Below, in pieces: positions 26,555 to 35,291 of a stretch of 64,000 nt of DNA. The stretch is from Afipia sp. GAS231 (GTDB lineage Bacteria; Pseudomonadota; Alphaproteobacteria; Rhizobiales; Xanthobacteraceae), in assembly GCF_900103365.1 (NCBI RefSeq), contig NZ_LT629703.1, positions 3,968,001-4,032,000 of the forward strand. Direction: 5' to 3'. Below the pieces are notes generated by a model, which saw only the letters and a program-made list of their open reading frames with translations, made no database searches and had not been told where the DNA came from. Position numbers and translations under genes: made by a program. Position 1 is the first letter of the stretch. Each line of letters begins with the position of its first letter.

Positions 26555-26947
26555 TCAGTCGGCCGAGCCGCGAAACACGGCTTCCATTTTGGTCTTCAGT
26601 GTCGCGGCGTTGAACGGCTTGACGATGTAATTGCTCACGCCGGCCTTCTTCGCCGCGATGACGTTCTCGGTCTTGGATTCCGCCGTGATCATGATGAAGG
26701 GCGTCTTCGAGAATTCCGGGCTGGCGCGGACTTCCTTGAGCAGGTCGTAGCCGGTCATCGGTTCCATGTTCCAGTCGGAGATCACGAGGCCGTATCGCTT
26801 GGTCTGCAACTTGGCGAGCGCCGCCGATCCGTCGCTGGCGTCGTCGACGTTCTCGAACCCGAGCTGCTTGAGAAGATTGCGGATGATGCGGATCATGGTG
26901 CTGTAGTCATCGACCACCAGGATCGGCATCGACAAATCAAAAGCCAT
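26555..26947 (-). CDS. cheY: Chemotaxis response regulator CheY
   Basis: A 130-aa single receiver domain with the complete phosphorylation set: acidic pair 'LVVDDYSTM', phospho-acceptor Asp58 in 'LVISDWNMEPMTG', Thr88 in MITAES and Lys110 in VKPFN. The 'DWNMEPMTGYDLLKEVR' wording is typical of genuine CheY proteins that bind the flagellar switch. GGAG lies 8 bp before ATG 26947. It stands alone on the minus strand, 3.2 kb from cheA, which suggests it is the CheY served by that kinase, together with the second one at 33442. Confidence 0.93.
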   Translation of the reverse strand: MAFDLSMPILVVDDYSTMIRIIRNLLKQLGFENVDDASDGSAALAKLQTKRYGLVISDWNMEPMTGYDLLKEVRASPEFSKTPFIMITAESKTENVIAAKKAGVSNYIVKPFNAATLKTKMEAVFRGSAD

Positions 26948-27250
26948 GTCTTTAACTCCGCGCAATTCACAAGACGCTGAACACGGGTGAATGCGCGCAG
27001 CATGCGAAAGACTTCGCCGCTTATCTCGTACTCGCACCCGTCAGCAACGTGACAATTAACAGGGCTCATTGAACAGCGCGTTAATTCCGGGCCGGACGGG
27101 CCGGCCGCGAAACCTGCGGGCTGGTAGTAATTATACGGGGTAAACGGCCGCCGATAGCGGCCTGGCGCAATCCTCGCGCGCAAGACTTTGGAAAGCATAT
27201 CAGAGCGTTCGGGGCTCAGAAAGATCGGGACTTGGCTGGTGCGCAAGTCG
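26948..27250. other. Intergenic region upstream of cheY
   Basis: No gene is seen. It should contain the cheY promoter (minus strand) and the 3' flank of the Crp-type gene. Two TTAA tetramers (in ATTAACAGGG and CGTTAATTCC) lie here, but spacing does not fit a clear CtrA box. Confidence 0.4.
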
Positions 27251-27976
27251 TCACGCCGCGGCGCAGCGGATGCGTGGATGCAGCAGCCTCATGTACTGGG
27301 CCTTCACGGTTCCATAGCATTCGCAGGACGTCCGGATCAGGCCGTCCAGATTGGTAATCTCGATATGCCCGCGGCTGTAGTGGATGAAGTTCGCCTGCTG
27401 CAGCGTGCTGGCCACCAGCGACACACTGTTGCGGCGCGCGCCGATCATCTGCGCCATCGATTCCTGGGTCAGCACCAGCTTGTCGCTGCCGGACAGGTCG
27501 CGCGTCTGCAACAGGCATCGCGCCAGCCGGGATTCCACCGTGTGGGAGGCATTGCAGCCTGCGGTTTGCTGAATCTGCGCATAGACCGCCAGTCCATGCC
27601 GGGCCAGCGCGGCGCGGAACATTGCGCTCTGGTCGGCCGCCGCGCGAAGCTGGTCGATGTCGATCGTCGATGCCACCCCGGGTACCAGCACCACCGCGCT
27701 GTTGAGCGCGACGGCGTCGCCGAGGGCGGAGAACGAACCGAATATGCTGTCGCGGCCGACCATCGCGATCTGCACGTGTTCGCCGCGTGCGAGCTTGACC
27801 ACCAGCGAGATCACGCCGCGGTGCGGCAGGTAAGCGCGTTTGAGCGTCTCGTCGACCTCAACCAGCACCATCTCCTGGTGGAGATCGACGGTGCGCAAGT
27901 GAGGGCGGATCAATTCAAAGTCGTCCGCAGTCAGCGAAGACAGAAATCCATTCGGTGAACGGGGGGCTGATTCCAT
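27251..27976 (-). CDS. Crp/Fnr-family transcriptional regulator
   Basis: A 241-aa protein with an N-terminal cNMP-binding-like beta-barrel (about residues 15-135, 'MVLVEVDETLKRAYLPHRGV', 'VQIAMVGRDSIFGSFSALGD') and a C-terminal winged helix ('LTQESMAQMIGARRNSVSLV', 'ANFIHYSRGHIEITNLDGL'). No N-terminal Fe-S cysteines are present, so it is not FNR; the RNSV recognition helix differs from FixK. This is the widespread Bradyrhizobium group of Crp-like proteins of unknown ligand. The gene lies upstream of cheY on the same strand. Confidence 0.93.
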   Translation of the reverse strand: MESAPRSPNGFLSSLTADDFELIRPHLRTVDLHQEMVLVEVDETLKRAYLPHRGVISLVVKLARGEHVQIAMVGRDSIFGSFSALGDAVALNSAVVLVPGVASTIDIDQLRAAADQSAMFRAALARHGLAVYAQIQQTAGCNASHTVESRLARCLLQTRDLSGSDKLVLTQESMAQMIGARRNSVSLVASTLQQANFIHYSRGHIEITNLDGLIRTSCECYGTVKAQYMRLLHPRIRCAAA

Positions 27977-28645
27977 AGCAGTCTCCCTGTTTATAGGTAT
28001 GTCCTTCCAGCTAAGCCTCGTGGCAGACCCTGATGGGCAAAGCCTTGTGGATCAAGCCGTTCCTGCCGGCTGGTTCCCAATGCGTACATTCCTAATCTGG
28101 AGATGATGATCCGGGGTCGTAAGCTTGGCAAGGAGAATTGACGGGCCGTTCCGGCGCGGTCGTTAGACGATTGGGGTAGCCTGGCGGCCCGGCGCGGATG
28201 TGCCGATGCAATCCTCACGGCGTTACGCCGTACGCCGATCGTTTACGCCTGGATCATTTCGACGGTTTTAAAAAGCGGACACGCGCGCTGAAACGCCGCT
28301 GGCGTCTGGTCTGCCTCAGGCGATTGGGTGGGCGCGATAGCACAGGCATTCTGTCGCGTGTCGAAGGCGGGACTCGAACGGTCTCGCACCCGCGACACAC
28401 CGCGCCGGATGTCGGCTCGAATATTTCCCTGCTCGATTCGACAAAAGGTTGCGTGAGCATCCCTATACACCCTGGAGGGCAGACAGCCTGGTCGATTTGC
28501 GGCGGAAATAAGAGTAGCGCACTGATTCGCAAGGCAAAACGCCGCGCGCCGGGCCAGCATTGTGCCGTCGCGGAGCCGTTTGCCGTTGGTTGTTGCCGTG
28601 CCTTCGAGTGCCCAAAGCGTGACGGAAACGGCGAAGGAGGCCGCA
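27977..28645. other. 669-bp intergenic region between crp-like gene and receiver pair
   Basis: Nothing convincing is coded. It should hold the divergent promoters. A segment at 28366-28400 reads like a tRNA T-arm on the minus strand but no complete tRNA can be folded. A hairpin with TGTCGCG/CGCGACA arms lies at 28352-28397. Confidence 0.45.
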
Positions 28646-29134
28646 ATGCGTCGCATTCTCGTGGTCGATGATGACCGGCATGTCCGTCTCGCGATTGCCG
28701 CGTGGCTGAAAGGATGTGGGTTCAGGGTCGCGGCCGCGGATGGCAGTGCCAACGGTCTGGCTGCGCTGGATGACGCCAGCTTCGATCTGATGATCGCCGA
28801 TATCCTGATGCCTGACATGCGCGGCTTCGAGTCGATCAGGCTATTTCACCAGCGTGCGCCGACGGTGCCGTTGATTGCGATTTCTGGCTACGTCTTTTCC
28901 GGCGCCGAAGCGGACGACCCCGCCTGCCTTAAACTGGCACTCAGCCTTGGGGCGACACGGTGCCTGCGCAAGCCGTTCAGGCCATCGGCGTTGCTCGGCC
29001 TGATCGACGAATGCCTGTCGGCAGCCGAGCCGCATCGAAGGCATGTCGCTACGCTTTCCGCCGTCGCCAATGGGTTGTCCGAGCGGAGGTCCGGCACGAC
29101 GGAACGATTGGACGCAGATTTTCGCGGGGGCTGA
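28646..29134 (+). CDS. Orphan single-domain response regulator (first of tandem pair)
   Basis: A 162-aa protein consisting of one receiver domain and a 35-residue tail. Acidic pocket 'ILVVDDDRHVR', phospho-acceptor Asp52 in 'LMIADILMPDMRGFESIRL', Ser80 in AISGY and Lys109 in 'GATRCLRKPFRPSALL' are intact. The spacing from Ser80 to Lys109 is 29 residues against 22 in CheY, an insertion around 'SGAEADDPACLKLALS' shared with the next gene and with the protein at 40019. GAAGGAGG precedes the ATG. One base separates its stop from the next start. There is no output domain. Confidence 0.9.
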   Translation: MRRILVVDDDRHVRLAIAAWLKGCGFRVAAADGSANGLAALDDASFDLMIADILMPDMRGFESIRLFHQRAPTVPLIAISGYVFSGAEADDPACLKLALSLGATRCLRKPFRPSALLGLIDECLSAAEPHRRHVATLSAVANGLSERRSGTTERLDADFRGG

Positions 29135-29135
29135 C

Positions 29136-29546
29136 ATGACTAGAGTGCTCGTCGTCGATGACGATCCCATGGTTTGCATGGCGATCGAGATCTCTCTCGA
29201 GCGCCACGGCTTTGAAGTGACGATAGCCGATGGCGGCGATAGCGGGCTTCGCGCGCTGGAAGGCGCGGGCTTCGACCTTATGATCGTCGATATCTTCATG
29301 CCGCACATGCGCGGTTTCGAATCGATCAGGATATTCCACGAACGCGCGCCGGCGATTCCGCTGATCGCAATGTCCGGCTACGCCTTCGCCAATCTCGACT
29401 CGCCGGCGCCGGACTTTTTGCGCATGGCGCTCGAACTCGGGGCGGCGCGCTGCCTGCGCAAGCCGTTCACGCCGATGGCATTGCTGACCGTCATCAATGA
29501 GTGTCTGGCCGAAGCCGGCTCCCGTTTCGCAGGCGTTGTTCGGTAG
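29136..29546 (+). CDS. Orphan single-domain response regulator (second of tandem pair)
   Basis: A 136-aa receiver clearly duplicated from the preceding gene: both share 'RGFESIR', 'RAP..PLIA.SGY' and 'LGA.RCLRKPF'. Asp52, Ser80 and Lys109 occupy identical positions. The start ATG 29136 overlaps the TGACATG junction, so it is translationally coupled to the first gene. No output domain is present; such proteins act as phosphate sinks or contact kinases/diguanylate cyclases directly. Confidence 0.9.
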   Translation: MTRVLVVDDDPMVCMAIEISLERHGFEVTIADGGDSGLRALEGAGFDLMIVDIFMPHMRGFESIRIFHERAPAIPLIAMSGYAFANLDSPAPDFLRMALELGAARCLRKPFTPMALLTVINECLAEAGSRFAGVVR

Positions 29547-30129
29547 CCATCGCAGGCTTGGTGTCGCAGGCGTCGCGCGGGCTGCGCGCATGCTGCACGC
29601 GTCGTTTAGGATCTGTTCACCATAAACCGGATTGCCGATTTTTTGCGATCGACGGCGTCAACAGCCAGTGATTGCTGGAACGCCAAGACGCCCAAGGAAA
29701 TCCGGAAGTTGATGAAGCGCGACGAAGCGTTGCTCGCGGCCTGACGCCGGCCTGCGGCCCCGCGACGAAGTTTTCCGGTTCGTCCCGCATGAGCGAGAGG
29801 CTTCGCAACGCCCGATAGATCTGAACGCATTTGTTGTAAATTGAACGATGTTTCGGGTCGCGAACGCCACAGCAGAACGCCTCTGCCGCAAGCGATGGAG
29901 TGTCGGAGAAATGCTCTCGATGCCTGTGGTTGCAGCGGTCACGTAACCCATCATGTCGTTCGCCCTGCACGCCGTTGGCGAAGCTGCATGCGATCGTGAA
30001 TGCACGCCGCCGGATAACGAAAGCTCACTTCCTCCGTATTTGCACGGACAACGAAATTAACGTCGTCGTGAAGCCCGAACGGGTATGGCTAGAAGACGAC
30101 CGTTACATGAACTTGGAAGGCATGCTCTG
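29547..30129. other. 583-bp region upstream of cheA
   Basis: No certain gene. A 33-codon frame at 29643-29744 (TTG start) ends 'NAKTPKEIRKLMKRDEALLA' with coding-like GC-rich third positions; it may be a small gene or the tail of a decayed one. The cheA promoter should lie in the last 200 bp; the AT-richer stretch near 30040-30070 is a candidate. Confidence 0.4.
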
Positions 30130-32889
30130 ATGGACGATCTTCTGCGGGAGTTCCTGACCGAGACCAACGAGAGCCTGGATACGGTCGATAATCAGTTGGT
30201 GCGGTTCGAGCAGGATCCGACCGACGCCAAGATCCTGGATAACATCTTCCGGCTGGTTCACACGATTAAAGGCACCTGCGGTTTCCTTGGATTACCCCGG
30301 CTCGAAGCGCTGGCCCATGCCGGCGAGACCCTGATGGGCAAATTCCGCGACGGCATGCCGGTGACGGCCGGCGCCGTGACGCTGATCCTGTCCTCGATCG
30401 ACCGCATCAAGGAAATCCTCGCCGGTCTCGAAGCCACCGAAACCGAGCCCGAAGGTACCGACGAAGACCTGATCGAAAAACTGCACGAGATGGCCGAAGG
30501 CAAGCATGCCGAGGTTGCGGTTGAGGCAGTGCCCGTGGTCGCAGCACCGCCGGTTGCACCGGCAGCCCCCGCGACCAGCGTAGCCGGCACTTTGGTCGAG
30601 CAGGTGCTGGAACGTCCGTTGCGTCCCGGCGAAGTCTCGCTCGACGACCTCGAACGCGCCTTCCGCGAGACCGCCATCGAAGTCGAGCCGGCCGCGCCCG
30701 CGCCTGTGGTTGCAGCTGCCCCGGTCGCCAAGGCCGCAGCGCCCGCCGCCGCGCCGGAAGCCGCTCCCGAGCCGCGCGCCAAAGCCAAGGCCGTCAGGAA
30801 GCCGGTATCCGCCGAGACCGACGTCCAGGAAGCCGACAAAATCGCCAACCAGTCGATCCGCGTCAACGTGGACACGCTGGAACACCTGATGACCATGGTC
30901 TCCGAGCTGGTGCTGACCCGCAACCAGCTTTTGGAGATATCCCGCCGCAACGAGGACACCGAGTTCAAGGTGCCGCTGCAGCGGCTCTCCAACGTCACCG
31001 CCGAGCTGCAGGAAGGCGTCATGAAGACGCGGATGCAGCCGATCGGCAACGCCTGGCAGAAGCTGCCGCGCATCGTCCGCGACCTCTCCGGCGAACTCGG
31101 CAAGCAGATCGAACTGGAGATGCACGGCGCCGACACCGAGCTGGACCGCCAGGTGCTCGACCTGATCAAGGATCCGTTGACGCACATGGTGCGCAACTCC
31201 GCCGACCATGGTCTCGAGACGCCCAGTGAGCGCTCCGCCGCCGGCAAGCCCGAGCAGGGCACCATCCGTCTGTCCGCCTACCATGAAGGCGGCCACATCA
31301 TCATCTGCATCGCCGACAACGGCCGCGGCCTCAACACCGAGCGGATCAAGGCCAAGGCGGTCCAGAACGGTCTCGTTAGCGAGGCCGATCTGGAGAAGAT
31401 GACGGAAGCCCAGATCCACAAGTTCATCTTCGCGCCGGGCTTCTCGACCGCGGCCGCCGTCACCTCGGTCTCCGGCCGCGGCGTCGGCATGGACGTGGTG
31501 CGCACCAATATCGACCAGATCGGCGGCACCATCGACATCAAGTCGGTGGCCGGCGAGGGCTCAAGTGTCACCATCAAGATCCCGCTGACCTTGGCCATCG
31601 TCTCGGCCCTGATCGTCGAAGCCGCCGGCGACCGCTTTGCGATTCCGCAATTGTCTGTGGTCGAGCTGGTCCGCGCCAGGGCCAACTCCGAACACCGCAT
31701 CGAGCGCATCAAGGACACCGCGGTTCTCAGACTGCGCAACAAGCTGTTGCCGCTGATGCACCTGAAGAAGCTGCTCAAAATTGACGATGGTACTTCTTCC
31801 GACCCCGAGAACGGCTTTATCGTGGTCACCCAGGTCGGCAGCCAGACCTTCGGCATCGTGGTCGACGGCGTGTTCCACACCGAAGAAATCGTGGTCAAGC
31901 CGATGTCGACCAAACTGCGGCACATCGACATGTTCTCCGGCAACACCATTCTGGGTGACGGCGCCGTGATCATGATCATCGACCCCAACGGCATTGCCAA
32001 GGCGCTGGGCGCGGCCGGCTCCGCCTCGCGCGATCTCGCCGACGACCATGCCGCGGCGCACGCCTCCTCGGGCGAGCAGCTGACCTCGCTCTTGGTGTTC
32101 CGCGCCGGCTCGAACCAGCCCAAGGCGGTGCCGCTCGGGCTCGTCACCCGTCTGGAGGAGATCGCCACCGACAAGATCGAACTCAGTAACGGCCGCTACA
32201 TGGTGCAGTACCGCGAGCAGCTGATGCCGCTGGTGCAGATGGACGGGGTCACCGTTCAAACGTCAGGCTCGCAGCCGATCCTGGTGTTCGCCGACGACGG
32301 CCGCTCGATGGGTCTCGTGGTCGACGAGATCATCGACATCGTCGAGGAGCGGCTGCACATCGAGGTGGCGGGCTCGCAGTCCGGCATCCTGGGTTCGGCC
32401 GTGATCAAGGGCCAGGCCACCGAAGTGATCGACGTCGGCCACTTCCTGCCGATGGCGTTTGCCGACTGGTTCTCGCGCAAGGAGATGCGGCCGTCGATGT
32501 CGTCGCAGTCGGTGCTGCTGGTCGACGATAGCGCCTTCTTCCGCAACATGCTGGCCCCGGTACTCAAGGCGGCCGGTTACAAGGTGCGGGTCGCCCCCAA
32601 CGCCCAGGAAGGCCTCACCGCGCTGCGCTCGGGCCAGGTGTTCGACGTGGTGCTGACCGACATCGAAATGCCCGACATGAACGGGTTCGAGTTTGCGGAA
32701 GTTATCCGAGCCGACCAGCACTTGAGTGCGATGCCGATCATCGCGTTGTCCTCGATGGTGTCGCCGGCGGCGATCGAGCGCGGCCGGCAGGCCGGCTTCC
32801 ACGACTATGTCGCCAAGTTCGACCGTCCGGGCCTGATCGCGGCGCTGAAGGAACAGACCGCCGCTCCCGAGATCAAGCACGCGGCATAA
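30130..32889 (+). CDS. cheA: Chemotaxis histidine kinase CheA with two CheW-like domains and C-terminal receiver
   Basis: A 919-aa cytoplasmic kinase. HPt domain at residues 1-105 with phospho-acceptor His44 ('FRLVHTIKGTCGFLG'); a Pro/Ala-rich linker at about 130-235 in place of a recognisable P2 domain; dimerisation domain from about 245 ('DTLEHLMTMVSELVLTRNQL'); HATPase with N-box 'HMVRNSADHGLE', DNGRGL and 'GRGVGMDVVRT'; CheW-like domain at about 495-640; a second CheW-like domain at about 650-780; and a receiver at 790-919 with Asp844 ('VVLTDIEMPDMNG'). The duplicate CheW domain plus receiver is the form seen in several alphaproteobacteria. The ATG at 30130 has GGAAGG 8 bp upstream and gives 'MDDLLREFLTE'; an in-frame ATG at 30085 lacks this. 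First gene of the cheA-cheW-cheY-cheR-pilZ operon. Confidence 0.96.
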   Translation: MDDLLREFLTETNESLDTVDNQLVRFEQDPTDAKILDNIFRLVHTIKGTCGFLGLPRLEALAHAGETLMGKFRDGMPVTAGAVTLILSSIDRIKEILAGLEATETEPEGTDEDLIEKLHEMAEGKHAEVAVEAVPVVAAPPVAPAAPATSVAGTLVEQVLERPLRPGEVSLDDLERAFRETAIEVEPAAPAPVVAAAPVAKAAAPAAAPEAAPEPRAKAKAVRKPVSAETDVQEADKIANQSIRVNVDTLEHLMTMVSELVLTRNQLLEISRRNEDTEFKVPLQRLSNVTAELQEGVMKTRMQPIGNAWQKLPRIVRDLSGELGKQIELEMHGADTELDRQVLDLIKDPLTHMVRNSADHGLETPSERSAAGKPEQGTIRLSAYHEGGHIIICIADNGRGLNTERIKAKAVQNGLVSEADLEKMTEAQIHKFIFAPGFSTAAAVTSVSGRGVGMDVVRTNIDQIGGTIDIKSVAGEGSSVTIKIPLTLAIVSALIVEAAGDRFAIPQLSVVELVRARANSEHRIERIKDTAVLRLRNKLLPLMHLKKLLKIDDGTSSDPENGFIVVTQVGSQTFGIVVDGVFHTEEIVVKPMSTKLRHIDMFSGNTILGDGAVIMIIDPNGIAKALGAAGSASRDLADDHAAAHASSGEQLTSLLVFRAGSNQPKAVPLGLVTRLEEIATDKIELSNGRYMVQYREQLMPLVQMDGVTVQTSGSQPILVFADDGRSMGLVVDEIIDIVEERLHIEVAGSQSGILGSAVIKGQATEVIDVGHFLPMAFADWFSRKEMRPSMSSQSVLLVDDSAFFRNMLAPVLKAAGYKVRVAPNAQEGLTALRSGQVFDVVLTDIEMPDMNGFEFAEVIRADQHLSAMPIIALSSMVSPAAIERGRQAGFHDYVAKFDRPGLIAALKEQTAAPEIKHAA

Positions 32890-32922
32890 GCAAGCTTAGC
32901 CGGGGCATAAGGGCAATACATC

Positions 32923-33399
32923 ATGACAACGACCAAGACCGACACCATCGAGGGCACCGTGGCCGAATACGTCACCGCTTTTATCGGCGGGCAATTGTTC
33001 GGCCTGCCGATCTCGCGGGTCCAGGACGTGTTCATGCCGGAACGGCTGACGCGGGTTCCGCTGTCGTCGGCGGAGATCGCCGGCGTGCTCAACCTGCGCG
33101 GCCGCATCGTCACCGTGGTCGACATGCGCGCCCGGCTGGGGCTGCCCAAGAACGACGACGGCAAGCCGCCGATGGCGGTTGGTGTCGACCTGCGCGGCGA
33201 GTCCTACGGGCTCTTGATCGACCAGATCGGCGAGGTCCTGCGGCTCCGCGACGACGGCCGCGAGGAAAACCCCGTCAATCTCGATCCCCGCATGGCCAAG
33301 CTCGCCGGCGGCGTTCACCGCCTCGAAGGTCAGCTCATGGTCGTCCTCGACGTCGATCGCGTCCTCGAAATCGTGCCCAAAGTAGTCCTCGCAGCATAA
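32923..33399 (+). CDS. cheW: Chemotaxis coupling protein CheW
   Basis: A 158-aa CheW that links receptors to CheA. 'YVTAFIGGQLFGLPISRVQD', 'VPLSSAEIAGVLNLRGRIVT' and 'GLLIDQIGEVLRL' are standard. It lies 33 bp after cheA and 42 bp before cheY in the same operon. No receptor (MCP) gene is present in the window, so the receptors must be encoded elsewhere. Confidence 0.97.
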   Translation: MTTTKTDTIEGTVAEYVTAFIGGQLFGLPISRVQDVFMPERLTRVPLSSAEIAGVLNLRGRIVTVVDMRARLGLPKNDDGKPPMAVGVDLRGESYGLLIDQIGEVLRLRDDGREENPVNLDPRMAKLAGGVHRLEGQLMVVLDVDRVLEIVPKVVLAA

Positions 33400-33441
33400 C
33401 CCGATTGGCATGCGCCGTTCGTCAGACCAGGAGGCCAAGAA

Positions 33442-33828
33442 ATGAAAACCTGTCTCGTCGTCGATGATTCCAGCATCGTACGTAAAATTGCGCGCCGCAT
33501 CCTGGAAGAACTGCAGTTCAGCGTCGTCGAAGCCGAAGACGGCGTCGACGCGCTTGTCGTCTGCAAACGCGCGATGCCGGAAGCCATCCTGCTCGACTGG
33601 AACATGCCCGTGATCGACGGCTACCAGTTCCTCGGCCATCTGCGCCGCATGCCTGGCGGTGATACGCCCAAGGTGGTGTTCTGCACCACCGAGACCAGCA
33701 TCGACCACATCTCGCGTGCGATCGACGGCGGTGCCAACGAATACATCATGAAGCCGTTCGACAAAGGCATCGTTGCCGCGAAATTCGCGGAAGTCGGCCT
33801 GATCGAGTTGATGGAACCAACGGCCTAA
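33442..33828 (+). CDS. cheY: CheY-type response regulator in che operon
   Basis: A 128-aa receiver with 'TCLVVDDSSIVRKIARRIL', phospho-acceptor Asp52 in 'ILLDWNMPVIDG', Thr83 region 'VFCTTETS' and Lys104 in IMKPFD. It differs markedly from the CheY at 26555, so the system has two CheY outputs plus the CheA receiver. It is 29 bp upstream of cheR, exactly where cheB usually sits in related clusters. Confidence 0.93.
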   Translation: MKTCLVVDDSSIVRKIARRILEELQFSVVEAEDGVDALVVCKRAMPEAILLDWNMPVIDGYQFLGHLRRMPGGDTPKVVFCTTETSIDHISRAIDGGANEYIMKPFDKGIVAAKFAEVGLIELMEPTA

Positions 33829-33857
33829 TCCTTTCCGCTTGCCCTTGAGAGGCCCCT

Positions 33858-34730
33858 GTGACGCCGCCAGACTATGAGTATCTGCGTAAGCTCTTGAAGG
33901 ATCATTCCGGTCTCGACCTGTCCGCAGACAAGCAATATCTGATCGAAAGCCGTCTGCTTCCGCTGTCGCGCAAATGCGGCCTGCCCGGCATCAGCGAACT
34001 CGTGCAAAAAATGAAGGGTGGCTCGTCCACCCTGATTGCCCAGGTGGTCGAAGCCATGACCACCAACGAAACCTTCTTCTTCCGCGACAAGGTGCCGTTC
34101 GATCACTTCCGCGATTCGATCATGCCCGAGATGATGAAGGCGCGCGCCAATCGCAAGAGCATCCGGATCTGGTGTGCGGCCGGTTCGACCGGCCAGGAGC
34201 CGTATTCGCTGGCGATGAGCCTGAAGGACATGAGCGCGCAGCTTGCCGGATGGCGGGTCGAAATCATCGCGACCGACCTGTCCCAGGAAGTGCTGGAGAA
34301 ATCCAAGGCCGGCATCTACAGCCAGTTCGAGGTGCAGCGCGGCCTGCCGATCCAGTTGCTGGTGAAACATTTCAAGCAGAACGGCGAGTTGTGGCAGATC
34401 GGCGCCGACATCCGCGCCATGGTTCAGCACCGCCAGCTCAACCTGCTGCACGATTTTTCCCAGCTCGGGGTATTCGACATCATCTTCTGCCGCAACGTGC
34501 TGATCTATTTCGACCAGGACACCAAGATCAACATCTTCGGCCGTCTCGCCAAGACGATGGAACAGGATGGCTTCCTGGTGCTGGGTGCGGCGGAAACGGT
34601 TGTCGGCCTGACCGATGTGTTCAAGCCGTTCCCGGACAAGCGCGGGCTCTACCGGCCGACCGGCGCGCGCGCGACCGTTGCGCCGGTCGCAACAGCAACG
34701 CCAAAAGTCGCGGCGATGGCAGGACGTTGA
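33858..34730 (+). CDS. cheR: Chemotaxis protein methyltransferase CheR
   Basis: A 290-aa SAM-dependent receptor glutamate methyltransferase. The N-terminal helical domain ('YEYLRKLLKDHSGLDLSADK') precedes the catalytic domain with SAM motif 'IWCAAGSTGQEPYSLAM', 'EIIATDLSQEVLEKSKAGIY' and 'FDIIFCRNVLIYFD'. It begins with GTG, preceded by GAGAGG. There is no C-terminal pentapeptide-binding TPR extension. No methylesterase gene (cheB) is adjacent, which is unusual. Confidence 0.96.
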   Translation: MTPPDYEYLRKLLKDHSGLDLSADKQYLIESRLLPLSRKCGLPGISELVQKMKGGSSTLIAQVVEAMTTNETFFFRDKVPFDHFRDSIMPEMMKARANRKSIRIWCAAGSTGQEPYSLAMSLKDMSAQLAGWRVEIIATDLSQEVLEKSKAGIYSQFEVQRGLPIQLLVKHFKQNGELWQIGADIRAMVQHRQLNLLHDFSQLGVFDIIFCRNVLIYFDQDTKINIFGRLAKTMEQDGFLVLGAAETVVGLTDVFKPFPDKRGLYRPTGARATVAPVATATPKVAAMAGR

Positions 34731-34734
34731 GGAA

Positions 34735-35055
34735 ATGTCGGAAGACAACAAGGGAATGGAGCGCGTCACCTTCAGCCGGGGCTATGATGTCTGCATCATG
34801 GCCATCGACGGCACGTGGCGCCGCGATTGCCAGCTTAACGCAATCTCGGATATCGACGCGACCCTGACCGTTGAAGGTTCGATCCAGGGCCTCAATCTCA
34901 AGGAGTTCTTCCTGTTGCTGTCGTCGACCGGCCTTGCCTACCGCCGATGCGAACTGGTTCGCGTCAACGGCACCGAAATGGACATCCATTTCCTGAGGGG
35001 TAAGCACGCCAAGAAGCGGTCGGGCACGGCCAAAAATGAAGAGATGTCGAACTAA
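34735..35055 (+). CDS. PilZ-domain protein
   Basis: A 106-aa protein with 'VTFSRGYDVCIMAIDGTWRR', 'DCQLNAISDIDATLTVEGSI' and 'LSSTGLAYRRCELVRVNGTE', the arrangement of a PilZ domain (C-terminal beta-barrel). The canonical c-di-GMP motif RxxxR-(D/N)xSxxG is incomplete: 'CQLNAISDIDA' stands in the D/NxSxxG position, so nucleotide binding is uncertain. The ATG overlaps the end of cheR, making it the last gene of the che operon; a link between chemotaxis and c-di-GMP-type control is likely. An internal ATG at 34756 is an alternative start. Confidence 0.8.
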   Translation: MSEDNKGMERVTFSRGYDVCIMAIDGTWRRDCQLNAISDIDATLTVEGSIQGLNLKEFFLLLSSTGLAYRRCELVRVNGTEMDIHFLRGKHAKKRSGTAKNEEMSN

Positions 35056-35082
35056 GGCCATCGCGCCGCGCGCTAAGGCTTA

Positions 35083-35103
35083 CCCGCGGACCGGATCCGC
35101 GGG
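35083..35103 (+). terminator. Hairpin after the che operon
   Basis: CCCGCGGA-CCGGA-TCCGCGGG is a perfect 8-bp stem 27 bp after the pilZ stop. It is followed only by a weak T-rich stretch (CTGTTTTGC), so it could be a terminator or an mRNA-end hairpin. The rest of the gap to 35291 shows no gene. Confidence 0.5.
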
Positions 35104-35291
35104 CGGACACCTGTTTTGCTTCAGATAACAGCCTCACATGCTCTGACGGGACTCTCACGCCAATCGCCTGGCCGGCCAGCGCGCCCCTGGCATGCTGCAC
35201 ACCAGGCCGCCGCCCCGGCAAGGAGCCGATCGCGCGAGACCAGTCTGTCACGGAGGGACATCGCGAGTTCCCGCAAAGCAGCCGCCTCCGG

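Noticed and set aside
28366..28400. tRNA-like T-arm (GTTCGAGTCCCGCC on the minus strand)
   Set aside because: No matching acceptor stem, D-arm or anticodon arm can be folded around it, so it is at most a remnant or coincidence.
30085..30129. Upstream in-frame ATG for cheA
   Set aside because: It has no Shine-Dalgarno, whereas the ATG at 30130 has GGAAGG and matches the family start MDDLL.
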